62,151 nt of DNA. Origin: Kluyvera intermedia (GTDB taxonomy: Bacteria > Pseudomonadota > Gammaproteobacteria > Enterobacterales > Enterobacteriaceae). Position 1 is the first letter of the stretch. Each line of letters begins with the position of its first letter. The notes under the pieces were generated by a model. That model searched no databases, was not told where the DNA came from, and saw nothing but the letters and a program-made list of their open reading frames with translations. Below are positions 36,212 through 47,243 of this stretch, piece after piece. The translations under genes were made by a program, and so were the position numbers. The stretch spans positions 1 to 62,151 of the forward strand of contig NZ_JAKCNS010000074.1 of the NCBI RefSeq assembly GCF_021440345.1. Reading direction: 5' to 3'.

Positions 36212-36909
36212 ACAAGTTCCCCTGAGGATGAAGCAACGGCGCGAACAGCAGCAATGCTGCCCGCAGAAAGATGCACAATGCGATCGGCTAACAGCTCGGC
36301 TTCGCGGCGATCGTGGGTGACGTAAACGGCGGTAATACCCAGCTGGCGCAGCAGGCGGCTCATCTCCACGCACAATGACTCGCGCAGTTCGCTATCGAGA
36401 TTGGAGAGCGGTTCATCGAACAACAACACGCGCGGTTCAGCAACAATCGCTCGCGCCAGCGCCACCCGCTGCTGCTGGCCGCCGGAAAGCCCCGACGGTT
36501 TCCGCCCGCCAAAGTCCGCCAGCCCAACCATCGCCAGCGCCTCGTTGACTCGCCGTTCGCGTTCATCGCGCGGCACCTTGCGCATCCGTAGCGGAAACGC
36601 CACGTTCTGCGCCGCCGTCATATGCGGCCACAGCGCGTAATCCTGGAAAACCATGCCGATATCGCGCTGCTCCGGCGGCAATCCCCAGCCGGGTTTTGCC
36701 ACCAGTCGATCGCCAAAGTGAATAGAGCCTTGCGCCGGGACGCTGAGCCCCGCCAGCAGGCGCAGCAACGTGCTTTTGCCGCAGCCGGATGGCCCCAGCA
36801 GTGCAACAATGCTGCCCGGTTCGATGTGCAAAGCGATGTTATCGAGTACGGTGGTAGCGCCGAAGGCAAAGGAGACGCCATCGAGCCGAATGCCGGTAAG
36901 CGCGCGCAT
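36208..36909 (-). CDS. ABC importer ATP-binding protein
   Basis: The 233-residue ATPase has Walker A LLGPSGCGKSTLLRLLAG, a Q-loop in VFQDYALWPHMT, signature LSGGQQQRVALARAI, Walker B VLLFDEPLSNLD and switch His in YVTHDRREAELLADRI. It lacks the long C-terminal TOBE domain of MalK/PotA, giving a short protein. It is first of three genes and overlaps the binding-protein start by ATGA. The start at 36909 (MRALTGIRL) is preferred over a Met five codons earlier. It energises the neighbouring permease. Confidence 0.88.
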   Translation of the reverse strand: MRALTGIRLDGVSFAFGATTVLDNIALHIEPGSIVALLGPSGCGKSTLLRLLAGLSVPAQGSIHFGDRLVAKPGWGLPPEQRDIGMVFQDYALWPHMTAAQNVAFPLRMRKVPRDERERRVNEALAMVGLADFGGRKPSGLSGGQQQRVALARAIVAEPRVLLFDEPLSNLDSELRESLCVEMSRLLRQLGITAVYVTHDRREAELLADRIVHLSAGSIAAVRAVASSSGELV

Positions 36910-37103
36910 TATCGTCCTCCCCATGGGAGTGGCGACAAGGCAGACACGCTCACCTGTGATAAAAACAGGGGAGCTAACATAGTGTTATCCTCTTTGGGAC
37001 TTAGTGCAGGCGACTATAGGCAGGCGATATGACGTATTGATTACGCTTTTATTGCGATTTAATGTGTGGCGAGAGACATGTCTATTTACGCAAAGGAAAA
37101 CCC

Positions 37104-37694
37104 ATGAGCCGTTTTCGCCCCGTTGAACTCCAGCACGCCAGCCGTTTGCTTAACCACGGCCCTACCGTTCTGATAACCAGCTATGATGTTGAAACCAAAC
37201 GCCGCAACGTGATGGCCGCCGCCTGGTCGATGCCGGTCGAGTTTGCGCCGCCGCGGATAGCGATTGTGGTCGATAAAAGCGCATGGTCGCGGGAAATCAT
37301 CGAACGCAATGGCACCTTTGGCATCGTGGTACCGGGCGTCGCCGCCGCCAGCTGGACCTATGCCGTCGGTAGCGTCAGCGGGCGTGAAGAGGATAAATTT
37401 AACGCCTACGGGATTCCGGCGATAACCGGCCCGGTACTTGGCCTGCCGCTGGTGGAAAAAAAATGTCTGGCGTGGATGGAGTGCCGGTTACTGCCCGCCA
37501 CCGCCGCGGCGGCGCAGTACGACACGCTCTTCGGCGAAGTGGTTGCCGCCGCCGCCGATGAACAGGCGTTCGTTGCTGGACGCTGGCAATTCGACGACGA
37601 TAAGCGCAATACGCTGCATCATCTTGGTGCTGGGACGTTTGTTGCCAGCGGCAGGCAGATCCGCGCCAATACGCCGGACGATAAGCCGGTGTAA
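37104..37694 (+). CDS. flavin reductase-like FMN-binding protein
   Basis: The 196-residue protein has the flavin-reductase-like split barrel. Recognisable parts are GPTVLITSYDVETKRRNVMA, AAWSMPVEFAPPRIAIVVD and an AGTFGIVVPG-like strand (here NGTFGIVVPG). Members bind FMN and reduce it or serve as oxidoreductase partners; the role here is unknown. The start at 37104 is preceded by AAAGGAAAACCC. The gene is divergent from the ABC importer and converges on pptA with a shared terminator. Confidence 0.82.
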   Translation: MSRFRPVELQHASRLLNHGPTVLITSYDVETKRRNVMAAAWSMPVEFAPPRIAIVVDKSAWSREIIERNGTFGIVVPGVAAASWTYAVGSVSGREEDKFNAYGIPAITGPVLGLPLVEKKCLAWMECRLLPATAAAAQYDTLFGEVVAAAADEQAFVAGRWQFDDDKRNTLHHLGAGTFVASGRQIRANTPDDKPV

Positions 37695-37738
37695 GGCTGA
37701 CGACGTCTGTACGAGGGGTTTCAGGATTGAGAATGGAA

Positions 37739-37776
37739 TTCGGGCTACGCTTCAATGGTCTTGAACGTAGCCCGAA
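37739..37776. terminator. bidirectional terminator
   Basis: TTCGGGCTACG (37739-37749) and CGTAGCCCGAA (37766-37776) form a perfect 11-bp stem followed by an A run on one side and preceded by AT-rich sequence on the other. It lies between the convergent flavin-reductase-like gene and pptA. Confidence 0.8.
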
Positions 37777-37802
37777 AAAATGCAGGAATGCAGGCAGTTC
37801 GG

Positions 37803-38030
37803 TTACATGCTATAGCCCGGTTTTTTAATCAGCTCATCCATTTTCGGTGCAATTTCACCGTCCCACACCTGCTGCCAGTCGCTCTCCTGCACCTGATTAA
37901 GCGCCACGCTCACCGCTCGGTCTTTGGTGTTCAGATGACGAATCAGCACTTCGGTAATGTCAGCGGCCAGCGCGGTTTTTTGTTCATCGCTCAGCTCGCG
38001 GGGAAAACATTTAATATCAACGTGTGGCAT
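37803..38030 (-). CDS. pptA: 4-oxalocrotonate tautomerase-like protein PptA
   Basis: This 75-residue protein is a small tautomerase of the 4-OT/MIF superfamily and matches E. coli PptA (YdcE). The catalytic residue is Pro2, which becomes the N-terminus after Met removal ([13 protein letters not shown]). Family features continue with [16 protein letters not shown] and the end KKPGYSM. It tautomerises phenylpyruvate-like enols in vitro; the natural substrate is not known. It is monocistronic. Confidence 0.92.
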   Translation of the reverse strand: MPHVDIKCFPRELSDEQKTALAADITEVLIRHLNTKDRAVSVALNQVQESDWQQVWDGEIAPKMDELIKKPGYSM

Positions 38031-38113
38031 CGGCAGGACTCCTTATTGTTAGAGGTTTAAAACTATCATAGCGCAGACAAAACGGCGGGCATTTTGTGCG
38101 CTAATACCGCGAA

Positions 38114-38656
38114 TTAATTCATTTTTTGGGCCGTCAATTCGGCCACGAACGCCTCGGTATCACGGCGATTTTGTAGACGCACGAAGCGGATATGCTGCCA
38201 GCGCGGATCGTGCATGTCGCTGAGATAACGCTGACGGTTGGCCCGCCAGGTTTTTAGCGTCCACAAGATTATCGACTCGCGGCTGGCAAACGATCGGCGA
38301 AAGCTTTCGCGGTTGCCGGTGCCGGGCCACAGTTCCTGCTTTCGCCACGCCCGCGTGGCGGCGCGGGAGACCGCCTGGCGCAGGGTGCGGCAGAAACCGT
38401 AATCGACCCACACCACCATATCAACATCGCGCCACTTTACCGGGCGACTGCGGTTATAGTTGCCGTCCAGCACCCAGCACGGCGCATCGGTCGCCTCGGT
38501 GAGCCTGGCGAACAGTTCGTCATCGGGCGTTCCCTGCCAATCGAGCCGCCAGTACAAGCGGTCCATTTCGATATACGGCAGTGAGAGCGTTTGCGCCAGA
38601 CGGCGGGCCAGCGTTGATTTGCCGACACCGCTGGTTCCTACCACATTGATTTTCAT
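38114..38656 (-). CDS. P-loop kinase-like protein (topology-modulation/adenylate-kinase-like)
   Basis: The 180-residue cytoplasmic protein opens with Walker A NVVGTSGVGKSTLARRLA (residues 4-21). It then has LPYIEMDRLYWRLDWQGTPD, typical of proteins annotated as topology modulation protein or adenylate-kinase-like. The Asp-rich strand VDMVVWVDY follows, then an arginine-rich lid (RAATRAWRKQELWPGTGNRE). The phosphate acceptor is unknown. It is divergent from a LysR gene, with a LysR-type dyad in the gap. Confidence 0.82.
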   Translation of the reverse strand: MKINVVGTSGVGKSTLARRLAQTLSLPYIEMDRLYWRLDWQGTPDDELFARLTEATDAPCWVLDGNYNRSRPVKWRDVDMVVWVDYGFCRTLRQAVSRAATRAWRKQELWPGTGNRESFRRSFASRESIILWTLKTWRANRQRYLSDMHDPRWQHIRFVRLQNRRDTEAFVAELTAQKMN

Positions 38657-38727
38657 CGGGCCTCGCTAACATTCAGAGAGTTGCATATAAACCTGTGGCC
38701 ATTACACTAAATAAATTCCGCGAAAAT

Positions 38728-38742
38728 ATGAACCAGATTCAT
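38728..38742. promoter_or_regulatory. LysR-type dyad upstream of LysR gene
   Basis: ATGAA-CCAGA-TTCAT is a 15-bp T-N11-A dyad located 16 bases before the LysR start and in the gap shared with the divergent P-loop gene. It fits an autoregulatory site; binding is inferred. Confidence 0.5.
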
Positions 38743-38745
38743 TAA

Positions 38746-40240
<1,495 letters not shown>

Positions 40241-40251
40241 GGCTTCTCCTG

Positions 40252-41178
40252 TTACGCCTCGGGCAATCCCCCGAAACGTTGATAATAGAGCGGCCCCGGC
40301 GCGGGCAGTTCACCCACCGAGCTTTCGCCTTTTTCACTGACAAAAGCCTGCGCCCCAGGGGCCACACGTTGATAGATATTGATGCACAGCTGGCGCGCCG
40401 TTTGCCCTAACCAATGGGCGGGCAGCAGCTCTTCCGGCAGCAGCGGATCTTTAAGCACCACTCGGCGGTAAAAATGGATCAGCAGCAGACGGATCTGGAA
40501 GCAGCGCTCTGGCGTTAGCTCATCCGGTTGCGCATCGCGCAGCAGCGGTAGCAGCGGGCGGAACAGCGAAATAAACGCCTCGTACATGGCGTTTTGTTCG
40601 GTCAGATGCCAGCACTCTTCTACCCGTTCGCGCAGCGCGGCGCGGGAAATTGCCAGCGGCGAATGGGCTTCGAAGAAAATAACGTTCTCCGCCACGCCCG
40701 CTTCATGCAGCAGCGATTGGACGTCGGCGAGCTTTTGCGAAGGCGACGCCAGCAGGCTCGGCGCAAGCACGCCAAACCCCTGCCAAATCAGCTGTTTTTT
40801 GACTTCTGCCAGGGTGGATTTTTCTAATCCTTCCGACAGCAGCAGCAGCCAGGTGCCGTCCCACTCCGGCGCGCTGGCGCGGTAGATTTTGCTCTCCGCG
40901 CGGCGGGTTAAGCGCAGCCCTTTGTCGCTCAGACGATAAAAGCTGCGGCGGCCAATTCGCACCACGTCCAGCCACTCTTCTTTGTTCAGGCGAAACAGCG
41001 CGGTGCGCACAAAGCGCTCGCCAAATCCTAATCCTTCTAATAACGCGGCCACGCTTCCCAGCCAGACTTCGCCGCCGCGCTGGGATAAGCAGTCACCGTA
41101 TAACGAGGCGATAAGCGAGGTGCCGCTGATGGGCATCGTCGTCACCGCCTGCTGAATAAAGCTATCGAGTTTGTCCAT
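40252..41178 (-). CDS. paaX: phenylacetyl-CoA-responsive repressor PaaX
   Basis: The 308-residue GntR-like repressor blocks the paa promoters until phenylacetyl-CoA binds. It matches E. coli PaaX in the N-terminal winged helix ([20 protein letters not shown] and [17 protein letters not shown]) and in [11 protein letters not shown]-like and [20 protein letters not shown] segments. It ends a few residues earlier than E. coli PaaX (316). The start at 41178 (MDKLDSF) aligns with E. coli MSKLDTF; the ATG at 41187 is an alternative. Neither has a good Shine-Dalgarno. Candidate PaaX boxes occur between paaA and paaZ. Confidence 0.94.
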   Translation of the reverse strand: MDKLDSFIQQAVTTMPISGTSLIASLYGDCLSQRGGEVWLGSVAALLEGLGFGERFVRTALFRLNKEEWLDVVRIGRRSFYRLSDKGLRLTRRAESKIYRASAPEWDGTWLLLLSEGLEKSTLAEVKKQLIWQGFGVLAPSLLASPSQKLADVQSLLHEAGVAENVIFFEAHSPLAISRAALRERVEECWHLTEQNAMYEAFISLFRPLLPLLRDAQPDELTPERCFQIRLLLIHFYRRVVLKDPLLPEELLPAHWLGQTARQLCINIYQRVAPGAQAFVSEKGESSVGELPAPGPLYYQRFGGLPEA

Positions 41179-41252
41179 ATGATTCATTCTGTTGTTATTT
41201 ATATCCTTTTTGAATCATAGCACAGGAAATAATCCCGGGTATGGCAGGATCT

Positions 41253-41279
41253 GGTAGCCCGGCTCGATGCCGGGCTACC
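41253..41279. terminator. palindrome between paaK and paaX
   Basis: GGTAGCCCGGC and GCCGGGCTACC form a perfect 11-bp stem with a TCGAT loop just after the paaK stop codon. No T run follows on the minus strand, so it may act as a weak terminator, an mRNA-stabilising hairpin or a REP-like unit. Confidence 0.5.
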
Positions 41280-41297
41280 GAAGGCTGAGGGGTGACC

Positions 41298-42614
41298 TTA
41301 ACCGTTTGCCGCCGCTTTACGCAGGTCAAACACACGGCAGGCCTTGCCTTCAGAGCGAGGAATGCTGCCGCAGTTGACGATGCTCACGTCGGTGGAAATG
41401 CCAACCATCGACTTAATGCGGTGACGCAGGTGGTGGCAAATCTGGCAGCGCTGTTCGTGGCTCAGCGTTAAGCTGCTTTCTTTAAGCTCGACGCGCACGG
41501 AAAGCGAATCAAGATGCCCGCGACGATCCACTTCCAGCTGATAGTGCGGCGCCAGATGTTCAATTTTGAGGATCTCTTCTTCCAGCTGCGATGGGAAGAC
41601 GTTGACGCCGCGAATAATCAGCATGTCGTCGCTGCGGCCGCTGATGCGATCCATCCGGCGCATAGTGCGGGCGGTGCCCGGCAGCAGGCGCGTCAGATCG
41701 CGGGTACGGTAACGGATAACCGGCAGCGCTTCTTTGGTCAACGTAGTGAACAGCAGCTCGCCGTGTTGACCATCGGCCAGCGGCGTGCCGTCTTCCGGGT
41801 TAACCACTTCCGGGAAGAAATGGTCTTCCCAGATGGTTGGGCCGTCGCTGGTTTCGATACACTCCATCGCCACGCCCGGGCCCATCACTTCTGACAGGCC
41901 GTAGATATCCAGCGCGGTAATGCCGAGGCGGCGTTCAATTTCCGCCCGCATACCGGCGGTCCACGGCTCGGCGCCAAACACGCCGGTACGCAGCGAACAC
42001 CCGCGCGCATCGCCGCCCATCTGGCGTTCCAGCTCTTCAATCAGGTTCAGGCAGTAGGACGGCGTCACCATGATCATGTCAGGTTTGAAATCACGAATCA
42101 GCTGGGCCTGTTTTTCAGTCTGGCCGCCGGACATCGGGATCACCGTCGCCCCTAAACGTTCCGCACCGTAGTGCGCGCCCAGGCCGCCGGTAAACAGGCC
42201 ATAGCCATAGGCAACGTGGATTTTATCTTTCGCCGAACCGCCGGCTGCGCGCAGCGAGCGGGCGACGATATTGGCCCAGGTGTCGATATCGTTTTGCGTA
42301 TAGCCGACGACGGTCGGCTTGCCGGTGGTCCCGGACGACGCATGGATACGCACCACCTGCTCCATCGGCACCGCAAAGGTGTCGAACGGATAGTTATCAC
42401 GCAGATCCTGCTTGGTGGTGCAGGGAAATTTGCTCAGGTCGCTCAGCTCACGGAAATCATCCGGGTGCACCCCCGCCGCGTCGAATTTACGGCGATACAT
42501 CGGTACATTTTCATAGGCGTGTTTGAGCGTCCATTTCAGACGTTCAGTTTGCAGTGCCTGTAATTCGTCACGCGATGCGGTTTCAATCGGATCTAATGTT
42601 GTTGTAGTTGTCAT
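41298..42614 (-). CDS. paaK: phenylacetate-CoA ligase
   Basis: The 438-residue AMP-forming ligase activates phenylacetate with ATP and CoA in the cytoplasm, producing the inducer phenylacetyl-CoA. It has the phosphate-binding SSGTTGKPTVVGYTQND near residue 95, the adenylation motifs YGLSEVMGPGVAMECIE and RYRTRDLTRLLPG, and the hinge region ISGRSDDMLIIRGVNVFP. Length equals E. coli PaaK plus one. It is the last structural gene of the paaABCDEFGHIJK run, 28 bases after paaJ. Confidence 0.97.
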   Translation of the reverse strand: MTTTTTLDPIETASRDELQALQTERLKWTLKHAYENVPMYRRKFDAAGVHPDDFRELSDLSKFPCTTKQDLRDNYPFDTFAVPMEQVVRIHASSGTTGKPTVVGYTQNDIDTWANIVARSLRAAGGSAKDKIHVAYGYGLFTGGLGAHYGAERLGATVIPMSGGQTEKQAQLIRDFKPDMIMVTPSYCLNLIEELERQMGGDARGCSLRTGVFGAEPWTAGMRAEIERRLGITALDIYGLSEVMGPGVAMECIETSDGPTIWEDHFFPEVVNPEDGTPLADGQHGELLFTTLTKEALPVIRYRTRDLTRLLPGTARTMRRMDRISGRSDDMLIIRGVNVFPSQLEEEILKIEHLAPHYQLEVDRRGHLDSLSVRVELKESSLTLSHEQRCQICHHLRHRIKSMVGISTDVSIVNCGSIPRSEGKACRVFDLRKAAANG

Positions 42615-42642
42615 TTTTTAGGGTACTCGCAGGTCAATTAGC

Positions 42643-43848
42643 TCACACTCGCTCGAGGATCAGGGCAATGCCCTGGCCCACGCCAATACACATCGTACAC
42701 AGCGCATAGCGTCCTTTGCGTCGTTCCAGTTCCAGGCTTGCCGCCAGCGCCAGGCGCACGCCGCTCATGCCCAACGGGTGGCCTAAGGCGATGGCGCCAC
42801 CGTTCGGGTTAACATGCGCGGCGTCATCCGCCAGCCCAAGCTGCCTCATGACGCCCAGCGCCTGAGCGGCAAAGGCTTCATTGAGTTCAATCACATCCAT
42901 ATCGTTAATATTCAGCCCGGCGCGTTCCAGCACTTTACGTACCGCTGGCACCGGCCCCAGCCCCATGTATTTAGGCTCCACGCCTGCAGTCGCCATCGCC
43001 ACGATACGCGCACGTGGCGTCAGCCCCTGAGCATGGGCCTGCTGTTCACTGGCGATGATCATCGCGGCGGCGCCGTCGTTAACGCCAGACGCATTACCGG
43101 CGGTGACGACGCCGCCTTTACGGAAGGGAGTTTTCAACGCCGCCAGTTGTTCGAGCGTGGTTTCCGCACGCGGATGCTCATCATCACGCACTGCGCTCAC
43201 CGCGCCCTTTTTGCCGATTATCTGCACCGGCACAATTTCCTGCGCCAGAATGCCGTCGCGCTGGGCTTGCGCCGTACGCTGCTGGCTGCGATAAGCAAAG
43301 GCGTCCTGATCTTCGCGGCTGATATTTAACAATTCAGCTACATTCTCCGCCGTTTCCGGCATGCTGTCAGTACCAAATTGTTGCTGCATGAGCGGGTTCA
43401 CAAAACGCCAGCCGATGGTGGTATCAAACATCTCGGCCTGACGCTGGAAGGCGGATGTGGCTTTGCCCATGACGAACGGTGCGCGAGACATTGACTCGAC
43501 GCCGCCGGCAATCAGCAGATCCGCATCACCGGCTTTGATGGCGCGCGCGGCAAAGCCGATGGCATCCAGACCCGAACCGCACAGGCGGTTAATGGTGGTG
43601 CCCGCCACGCTGTGCGGATAGCCCGCCAGCAGCGTCGCCATATGCGCCACGTTGCGGTTATCTTCACCCGCCTGGTTAGCGCAGCCGAAGATCACATCAT
43701 CGATACAGCTGGCGTCCAGACGCGGGTTGCGGCTCAACAGTTCGCGCAGCGGGATCGCCGCCAGATCGTCGGCGCGGACGCCCGCCAGCGCACCGCCGTA
43801 GCGGCCAATCGGAGTACGAATTCCGTCACAAATAAACGCGTCGCGCAT
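42643..43848 (-). CDS. paaJ: 3-oxoadipyl-CoA / 3-oxo-5,6-dehydrosuberyl-CoA thiolase
   Basis: The 401-residue thiolase catalyses two cleavage steps of the pathway, releasing acetyl-CoA. Conserved residues are the nucleophile in [12 protein letters not shown] (about Cys90), [11 protein letters not shown] with the catalytic His, and [13 protein letters not shown] with the C-terminal Cys. It matches E. coli PaaJ in length. Its start codon overlaps the paaI stop by one base. Confidence 0.96.
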   Translation of the reverse strand: MRDAFICDGIRTPIGRYGGALAGVRADDLAAIPLRELLSRNPRLDASCIDDVIFGCANQAGEDNRNVAHMATLLAGYPHSVAGTTINRLCGSGLDAIGFAARAIKAGDADLLIAGGVESMSRAPFVMGKATSAFQRQAEMFDTTIGWRFVNPLMQQQFGTDSMPETAENVAELLNISREDQDAFAYRSQQRTAQAQRDGILAQEIVPVQIIGKKGAVSAVRDDEHPRAETTLEQLAALKTPFRKGGVVTAGNASGVNDGAAAMIIASEQQAHAQGLTPRARIVAMATAGVEPKYMGLGPVPAVRKVLERAGLNINDMDVIELNEAFAAQALGVMRQLGLADDAAHVNPNGGAIALGHPLGMSGVRLALAASLELERRKGRYALCTMCIGVGQGIALILERV

Positions 43849-44270
43849 TAGACTTCTCCCGTGATAGTGCCGCCGATGCGGTGCGATTTACCGCGAAACA
43901 GGGCTACTGTTTTTTGCTGCTGATTCACAATTTCAATGTCGTAAACGCCGGTCAGTTTGCCCTGCTGTTTCACCCGCGCGGTGGCGGTCAGCAGGTCGCC
44001 GGTAAACGCTGGGCGAACAAAGTCGATGCTGGCGGCAGACGCCACCGCGGCCAGCCCCTGGCTGTTGCAGGCATAGGCAAACGCGGTATCGGCCAGCGAG
44101 AACAGCTGCCCGCCGTGGCAGGTCTGATGGCCGTTCAGCATTGACGGCGTTACCGCCATGGTCATCTGCGAATAGCCGTCGTCCATTTCGATAATCTCAA
44201 TCCCCAGCGCGCGAGCGCAGGTATCTTTCTCGTACATGGCGCGGGCGTTGCGCCAGGCTTCGTTACTCAT
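43848..44270 (-). CDS. paaI: hydroxyphenylacetyl-CoA thioesterase PaaI
   Basis: The 140-residue hotdog-fold thioesterase frees CoA from ring-hydroxylated phenylacetyl-CoA side products. It shows the PaaI signature GHQTCHGGQLFSLADTAFAY with the catalytic Asp in the LADTA turn, then FVRPAFTGDLLTATARV. Length equals E. coli PaaI. The start at 44270 lies within the paaH 3' end (8-base overlap); the longer upstream frame has no homology. Confidence 0.96.
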   Translation of the reverse strand: MSNEAWRNARAMYEKDTCARALGIEIIEMDDGYSQMTMAVTPSMLNGHQTCHGGQLFSLADTAFAYACNSQGLAAVASAASIDFVRPAFTGDLLTATARVKQQGKLTGVYDIEIVNQQQKTVALFRGKSHRIGGTITGEV

Positions 44271-45681
44271 GACGCATCTCCAGAAGCGCCTTTTGGCGCA
44301 GCAGTGCACTCGGGCGGTAGCGTTCTTCGCCGTAGTGCTGTTGAAGGTTTTCCAGCACGCGCAGTACGCGTCCCCAGCCAAGCGATTCGCCCCAGGCCAG
44401 CGGGCCACGTGGGTAGTTCACTCCCAAACGCATGGCGGTATCGATATCCTCGGCGCTGGCAACGCCTTTTTGCACCGCATCCAGCGCTTCGTTGGCCAGC
44501 ATCGCCACCGTGCGCCACACCAGCAGGCCCGGGTAATCGGCGATACGCAGCACTTTTTTGCCCTGCTGCTGGAAGTGGTAAATAGCTTTATCGGTCTCGG
44601 CCGGAGAGTTGGTGGCAGCCGCCGCCAACACGACCGTATCGCCAGCGCTATGGTCGTAAACCACCACCGGACAGCCGTGACGCACGCTTAGCGCCAGCGC
44701 GGTTTCCCCACAGGTCTCGAGCAGCAAAACGCCATCCAGCTTAGTGACGTTGTCACTTACAATAATTTGCGCGGCTGAGTCGGCGGTTAATGTCGGTTCA
44801 GCCAGTTCTGGCTGGGTTTCCACCGGCCAGCGGTAGACGCCGTGGCCGTTTTTCTTACCCAGACGCCCGGCAATCGCTAGCTCCTGTTGCAACAGCGACG
44901 GCAGAAAACGACGGTCCTGCCAGAAAGCGTTAAATACCGAACAGGTGACCGCGAAATTGACGTCCTGGCCGATCAAATCGGTTAACGCCAGCGGCCCCAT
45001 TGGGAATCCGCCGCCATCACGCAGCGCGGCATCAATCACTTCCGCCGACGCTACCTGCTCTTCCAGCGCGCGCCAGGCCTCTGCGTAGTAAGGGCGCGCC
45101 ACGCGGTTAACGATAAAGCCCGGCGTTGAGCGACAGCGCACCGCCTGTTTGCCCCAGCGGCTTACGCAGGCGCACAGCTGCTCTACCACTTCCGCAGAGG
45201 TCGCCAGCCCACTGACCACTTCCACCAGTTTCATCACCGGCGCGGGATTAAAGAAATGCAGCCCCGCCACGCGCTCCGGGTGCTTGATTCCGGCAGCGAT
45301 AGCGGTAATAGAGATGGACGAGGTGTTGCTGGTCAGCAGCGTTGACGCTGAACAGATCTCCGCCAGCTGGCTAAACAGCGCCTGTTTAATCTCCAGACGC
45401 TCAGATGCCGCTTCAATCACCAGCTGCGCGTCGGCGAGCTGGCTTAATTCGGTGGCTGGCGTAATACGCGCAAGCAGTGCTTGAGCCTGCTCGGCGCTGA
45501 GTTTTCCCCGGCTGACGCGGCTCTCCAGACGCTGACGGATACCGTCGATGGCGCGGGTAATCGCTTCTACGGAGATGTCATACAGGCGCACCGGATGCCC
45601 GGCGCTGGCCGCCACTTCGACAATGCCGGCGCCCATGGTGCCGCCGCCAATCACGGCGACAGTGAATTGATTCTGGCTCAT
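44263..45681 (-). CDS. paaH: 3-hydroxyadipyl-CoA dehydrogenase
   Basis: The 472-residue NAD-dependent dehydrogenase oxidises 3-hydroxyadipyl-CoA. The N-terminal Rossmann loop is AVIGGGTMGAGIVEVAASAG. The active-site block includes GLHFFNPAPVMKLVEVV and RSTPGFIVNRVARPYYAEA. A second C-terminal 3HCDH domain (NEALDAVQKGVASAEDID) is present, as in E. coli PaaH (475). It lies three bases after paaG and overlaps paaI by eight. Confidence 0.96.
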   Translation of the reverse strand: MSQNQFTVAVIGGGTMGAGIVEVAASAGHPVRLYDISVEAITRAIDGIRQRLESRVSRGKLSAEQAQALLARITPATELSQLADAQLVIEAASERLEIKQALFSQLAEICSASTLLTSNTSSISITAIAAGIKHPERVAGLHFFNPAPVMKLVEVVSGLATSAEVVEQLCACVSRWGKQAVRCRSTPGFIVNRVARPYYAEAWRALEEQVASAEVIDAALRDGGGFPMGPLALTDLIGQDVNFAVTCSVFNAFWQDRRFLPSLLQQELAIAGRLGKKNGHGVYRWPVETQPELAEPTLTADSAAQIIVSDNVTKLDGVLLLETCGETALALSVRHGCPVVVYDHSAGDTVVLAAAATNSPAETDKAIYHFQQQGKKVLRIADYPGLLVWRTVAMLANEALDAVQKGVASAEDIDTAMRLGVNYPRGPLAWGESLGWGRVLRVLENLQQHYGEERYRPSALLRQKALLEMRHE

Positions 45682-45684
45682 GGC

Positions 45685-46473
45685 TTATTTCCCGCTGAAC
45701 TGTGGCGCGCGTTTGGCGAGGAAGGCGCTGACGCCTTCACGGTAATCGTCGCTGCGCCCGGCCATACGCTGGAAGTCACGTTCGACGTCAAGCTGCTGGT
45801 CAAGGGTGTGGGTCTCGGAAAGCTGCAGCGCTTTTTTAATCAGCCCCAGGCCGTAGGTCGGCTGCGAAGCGAAATGGCGAGCCATTGTCAGGCTGGTGTC
45901 TTTCAGCGCTGCGTCATCCACCACCTGCCAAATCATCCCCCACTGCGCGGCCTGCTCGGCGCTAAGGCTATCGCCCAGCAGCGCCAGGCCCATCGCACGG
46001 GCGCGCCCGGCAACGCGCGGCAGCACCCAGCTCCCGCCGCAGTCCGGTACCAGGCCGAGCTTGCTGAACGCCATCACAAATTTGGCGGAGCGCGCGGCAA
46101 TCACAATGTCGCAGCCCAGCGCCAGCGTCGCGCCCGCACCGGCGGCAACGCCGTTAACCGCACAGATAACCGGTTTTGGCAGCGCGGCCAGACGGCGCAC
46201 CAGCGGGTTGTAAAAACGCTCTACCGACATGCCCAAATCCGGCGCGGGGCCGCTTGGGTCAACGTTACGGTCGTTCAAATCCTGACCGGCGCAAAAACCG
46301 CGTCCCGCGCCGGTGATTAACAGGCAGCGAATGGTGTCGTCGCGCTCGGCCTGTTTTAAGCAATCGGACAGCTGCTGGTGCATCACATCGTTAAAGCTAT
46401 TGAGGCGGTCCGGGCGGTTTAGCGTCAGGGTCATAACGCCCTGTTCAATCTCACACTGAATGAAAGCTTCCAC
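45685..46473 (-). CDS. paaG: ring-1,2-epoxyphenylacetyl-CoA isomerase (oxepin-CoA forming)
   Basis: The 262-residue crotonase-fold enzyme converts the ring epoxide to the oxepin and also isomerises a later unsaturated intermediate. The oxyanion-hole strands are GAGRGFCAGQDLNDRNV and AVNGVAAGAGATLALGCDIV. The acidic residue region FSKLGLVPDCGGSWVLPRV follows. It is close to E. coli PaaG (262) and sits two bases after paaF and three before paaH. Confidence 0.96.
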   Translation of the reverse strand: MEAFIQCEIEQGVMTLTLNRPDRLNSFNDVMHQQLSDCLKQAERDDTIRCLLITGAGRGFCAGQDLNDRNVDPSGPAPDLGMSVERFYNPLVRRLAALPKPVICAVNGVAAGAGATLALGCDIVIAARSAKFVMAFSKLGLVPDCGGSWVLPRVAGRARAMGLALLGDSLSAEQAAQWGMIWQVVDDAALKDTSLTMARHFASQPTYGLGLIKKALQLSETHTLDQQLDVERDFQRMAGRSDDYREGVSAFLAKRAPQFSGK

Positions 46474-46475
46474 GG

Positions 46476-47243
46476 TTAGCGTCCTTTAAATTCCGGTGTA
46501 CGTTTTTCTAAGAAGGCAGCGATGCCTTCACGACGATCTTCCGTGCCGCTCAGCAGCGTAAACAGCTGGCGTTCCTGGGTCAGCCCGGCCTGCAAAGTCA
46601 CTTCCTGCGACAGACGCAGCGCCTGCTTGGCCGCGCGCAGCGCCAGCGGTGAATGGCGAGCGATGGTCGCCGCCAGCTTCAGCGCATACTCATCGGAAAG
46701 CGCTGCCGGGTGAATATCACTCACCAGCCCCGCCTGCTGCGCCCGCTGGGCGTCGATGCTTTCGCCGCTCAGCACCATGCGGCTAGCCAGCGCTTTGCCG
46801 ACGCTGCGAATAAGACGTTGGGTACCGCCGGCGCCCGGCATAGTGCCCAGGGTAATTTCCGGTAAACCAAAGCGAGCGTTATCCCCGGCAATCACCAGAT
46901 CGCACAGCAACGCCAGTTCACAGCCCGCACCCAGCGCGTAGCCGTTGACCACCGCAATCAGCGGCTTATTGAATGCATCAATCCGCGCCCACAGACGGGG
47001 GCGCAGATCGTCGAAGGTGGCGGGCAGATCTTTTTCCGCCATTTCGTTGAGATCGGCCCCGGCGGCGAAATAGCGCGGGTTGCCGCTGATGACGCAGACG
47101 CTAATCGTGGCGTCCGCCGCGGCGCTTTCCAGCGCCTCGGCAATCTGCCCAAGCAGCGCGTTATTCAGGGCGTTACGCGCCTGCGGGCGGTTCAGAGTTA
47201 GCTGAAGGACGCGGTCGTGACGGGTTATTAGCAGTTCGCTCAT
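46476..47243 (-). CDS. paaF: 2,3-dehydroadipyl-CoA hydratase
   Basis: The 255-residue crotonase-type hydratase adds water to 2,3-dehydroadipyl-CoA. It has the CoA/oxyanion segments GNPRYFAAGADLNEMAEKDL and VVNGYALGAGCELALLCDLV. The catalytic Glu region is FGLPEITLGTMPGAGGTQRL. Length matches E. coli PaaF. It overlaps the paaE stop by four bases (ATGA), so translation is coupled. Confidence 0.96.
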   Translation of the reverse strand: MSELLITRHDRVLQLTLNRPQARNALNNALLGQIAEALESAAADATISVCVISGNPRYFAAGADLNEMAEKDLPATFDDLRPRLWARIDAFNKPLIAVVNGYALGAGCELALLCDLVIAGDNARFGLPEITLGTMPGAGGTQRLIRSVGKALASRMVLSGESIDAQRAQQAGLVSDIHPAALSDEYALKLAATIARHSPLALRAAKQALRLSQEVTLQAGLTQERQLFTLLSGTEDRREGIAAFLEKRTPEFKGR

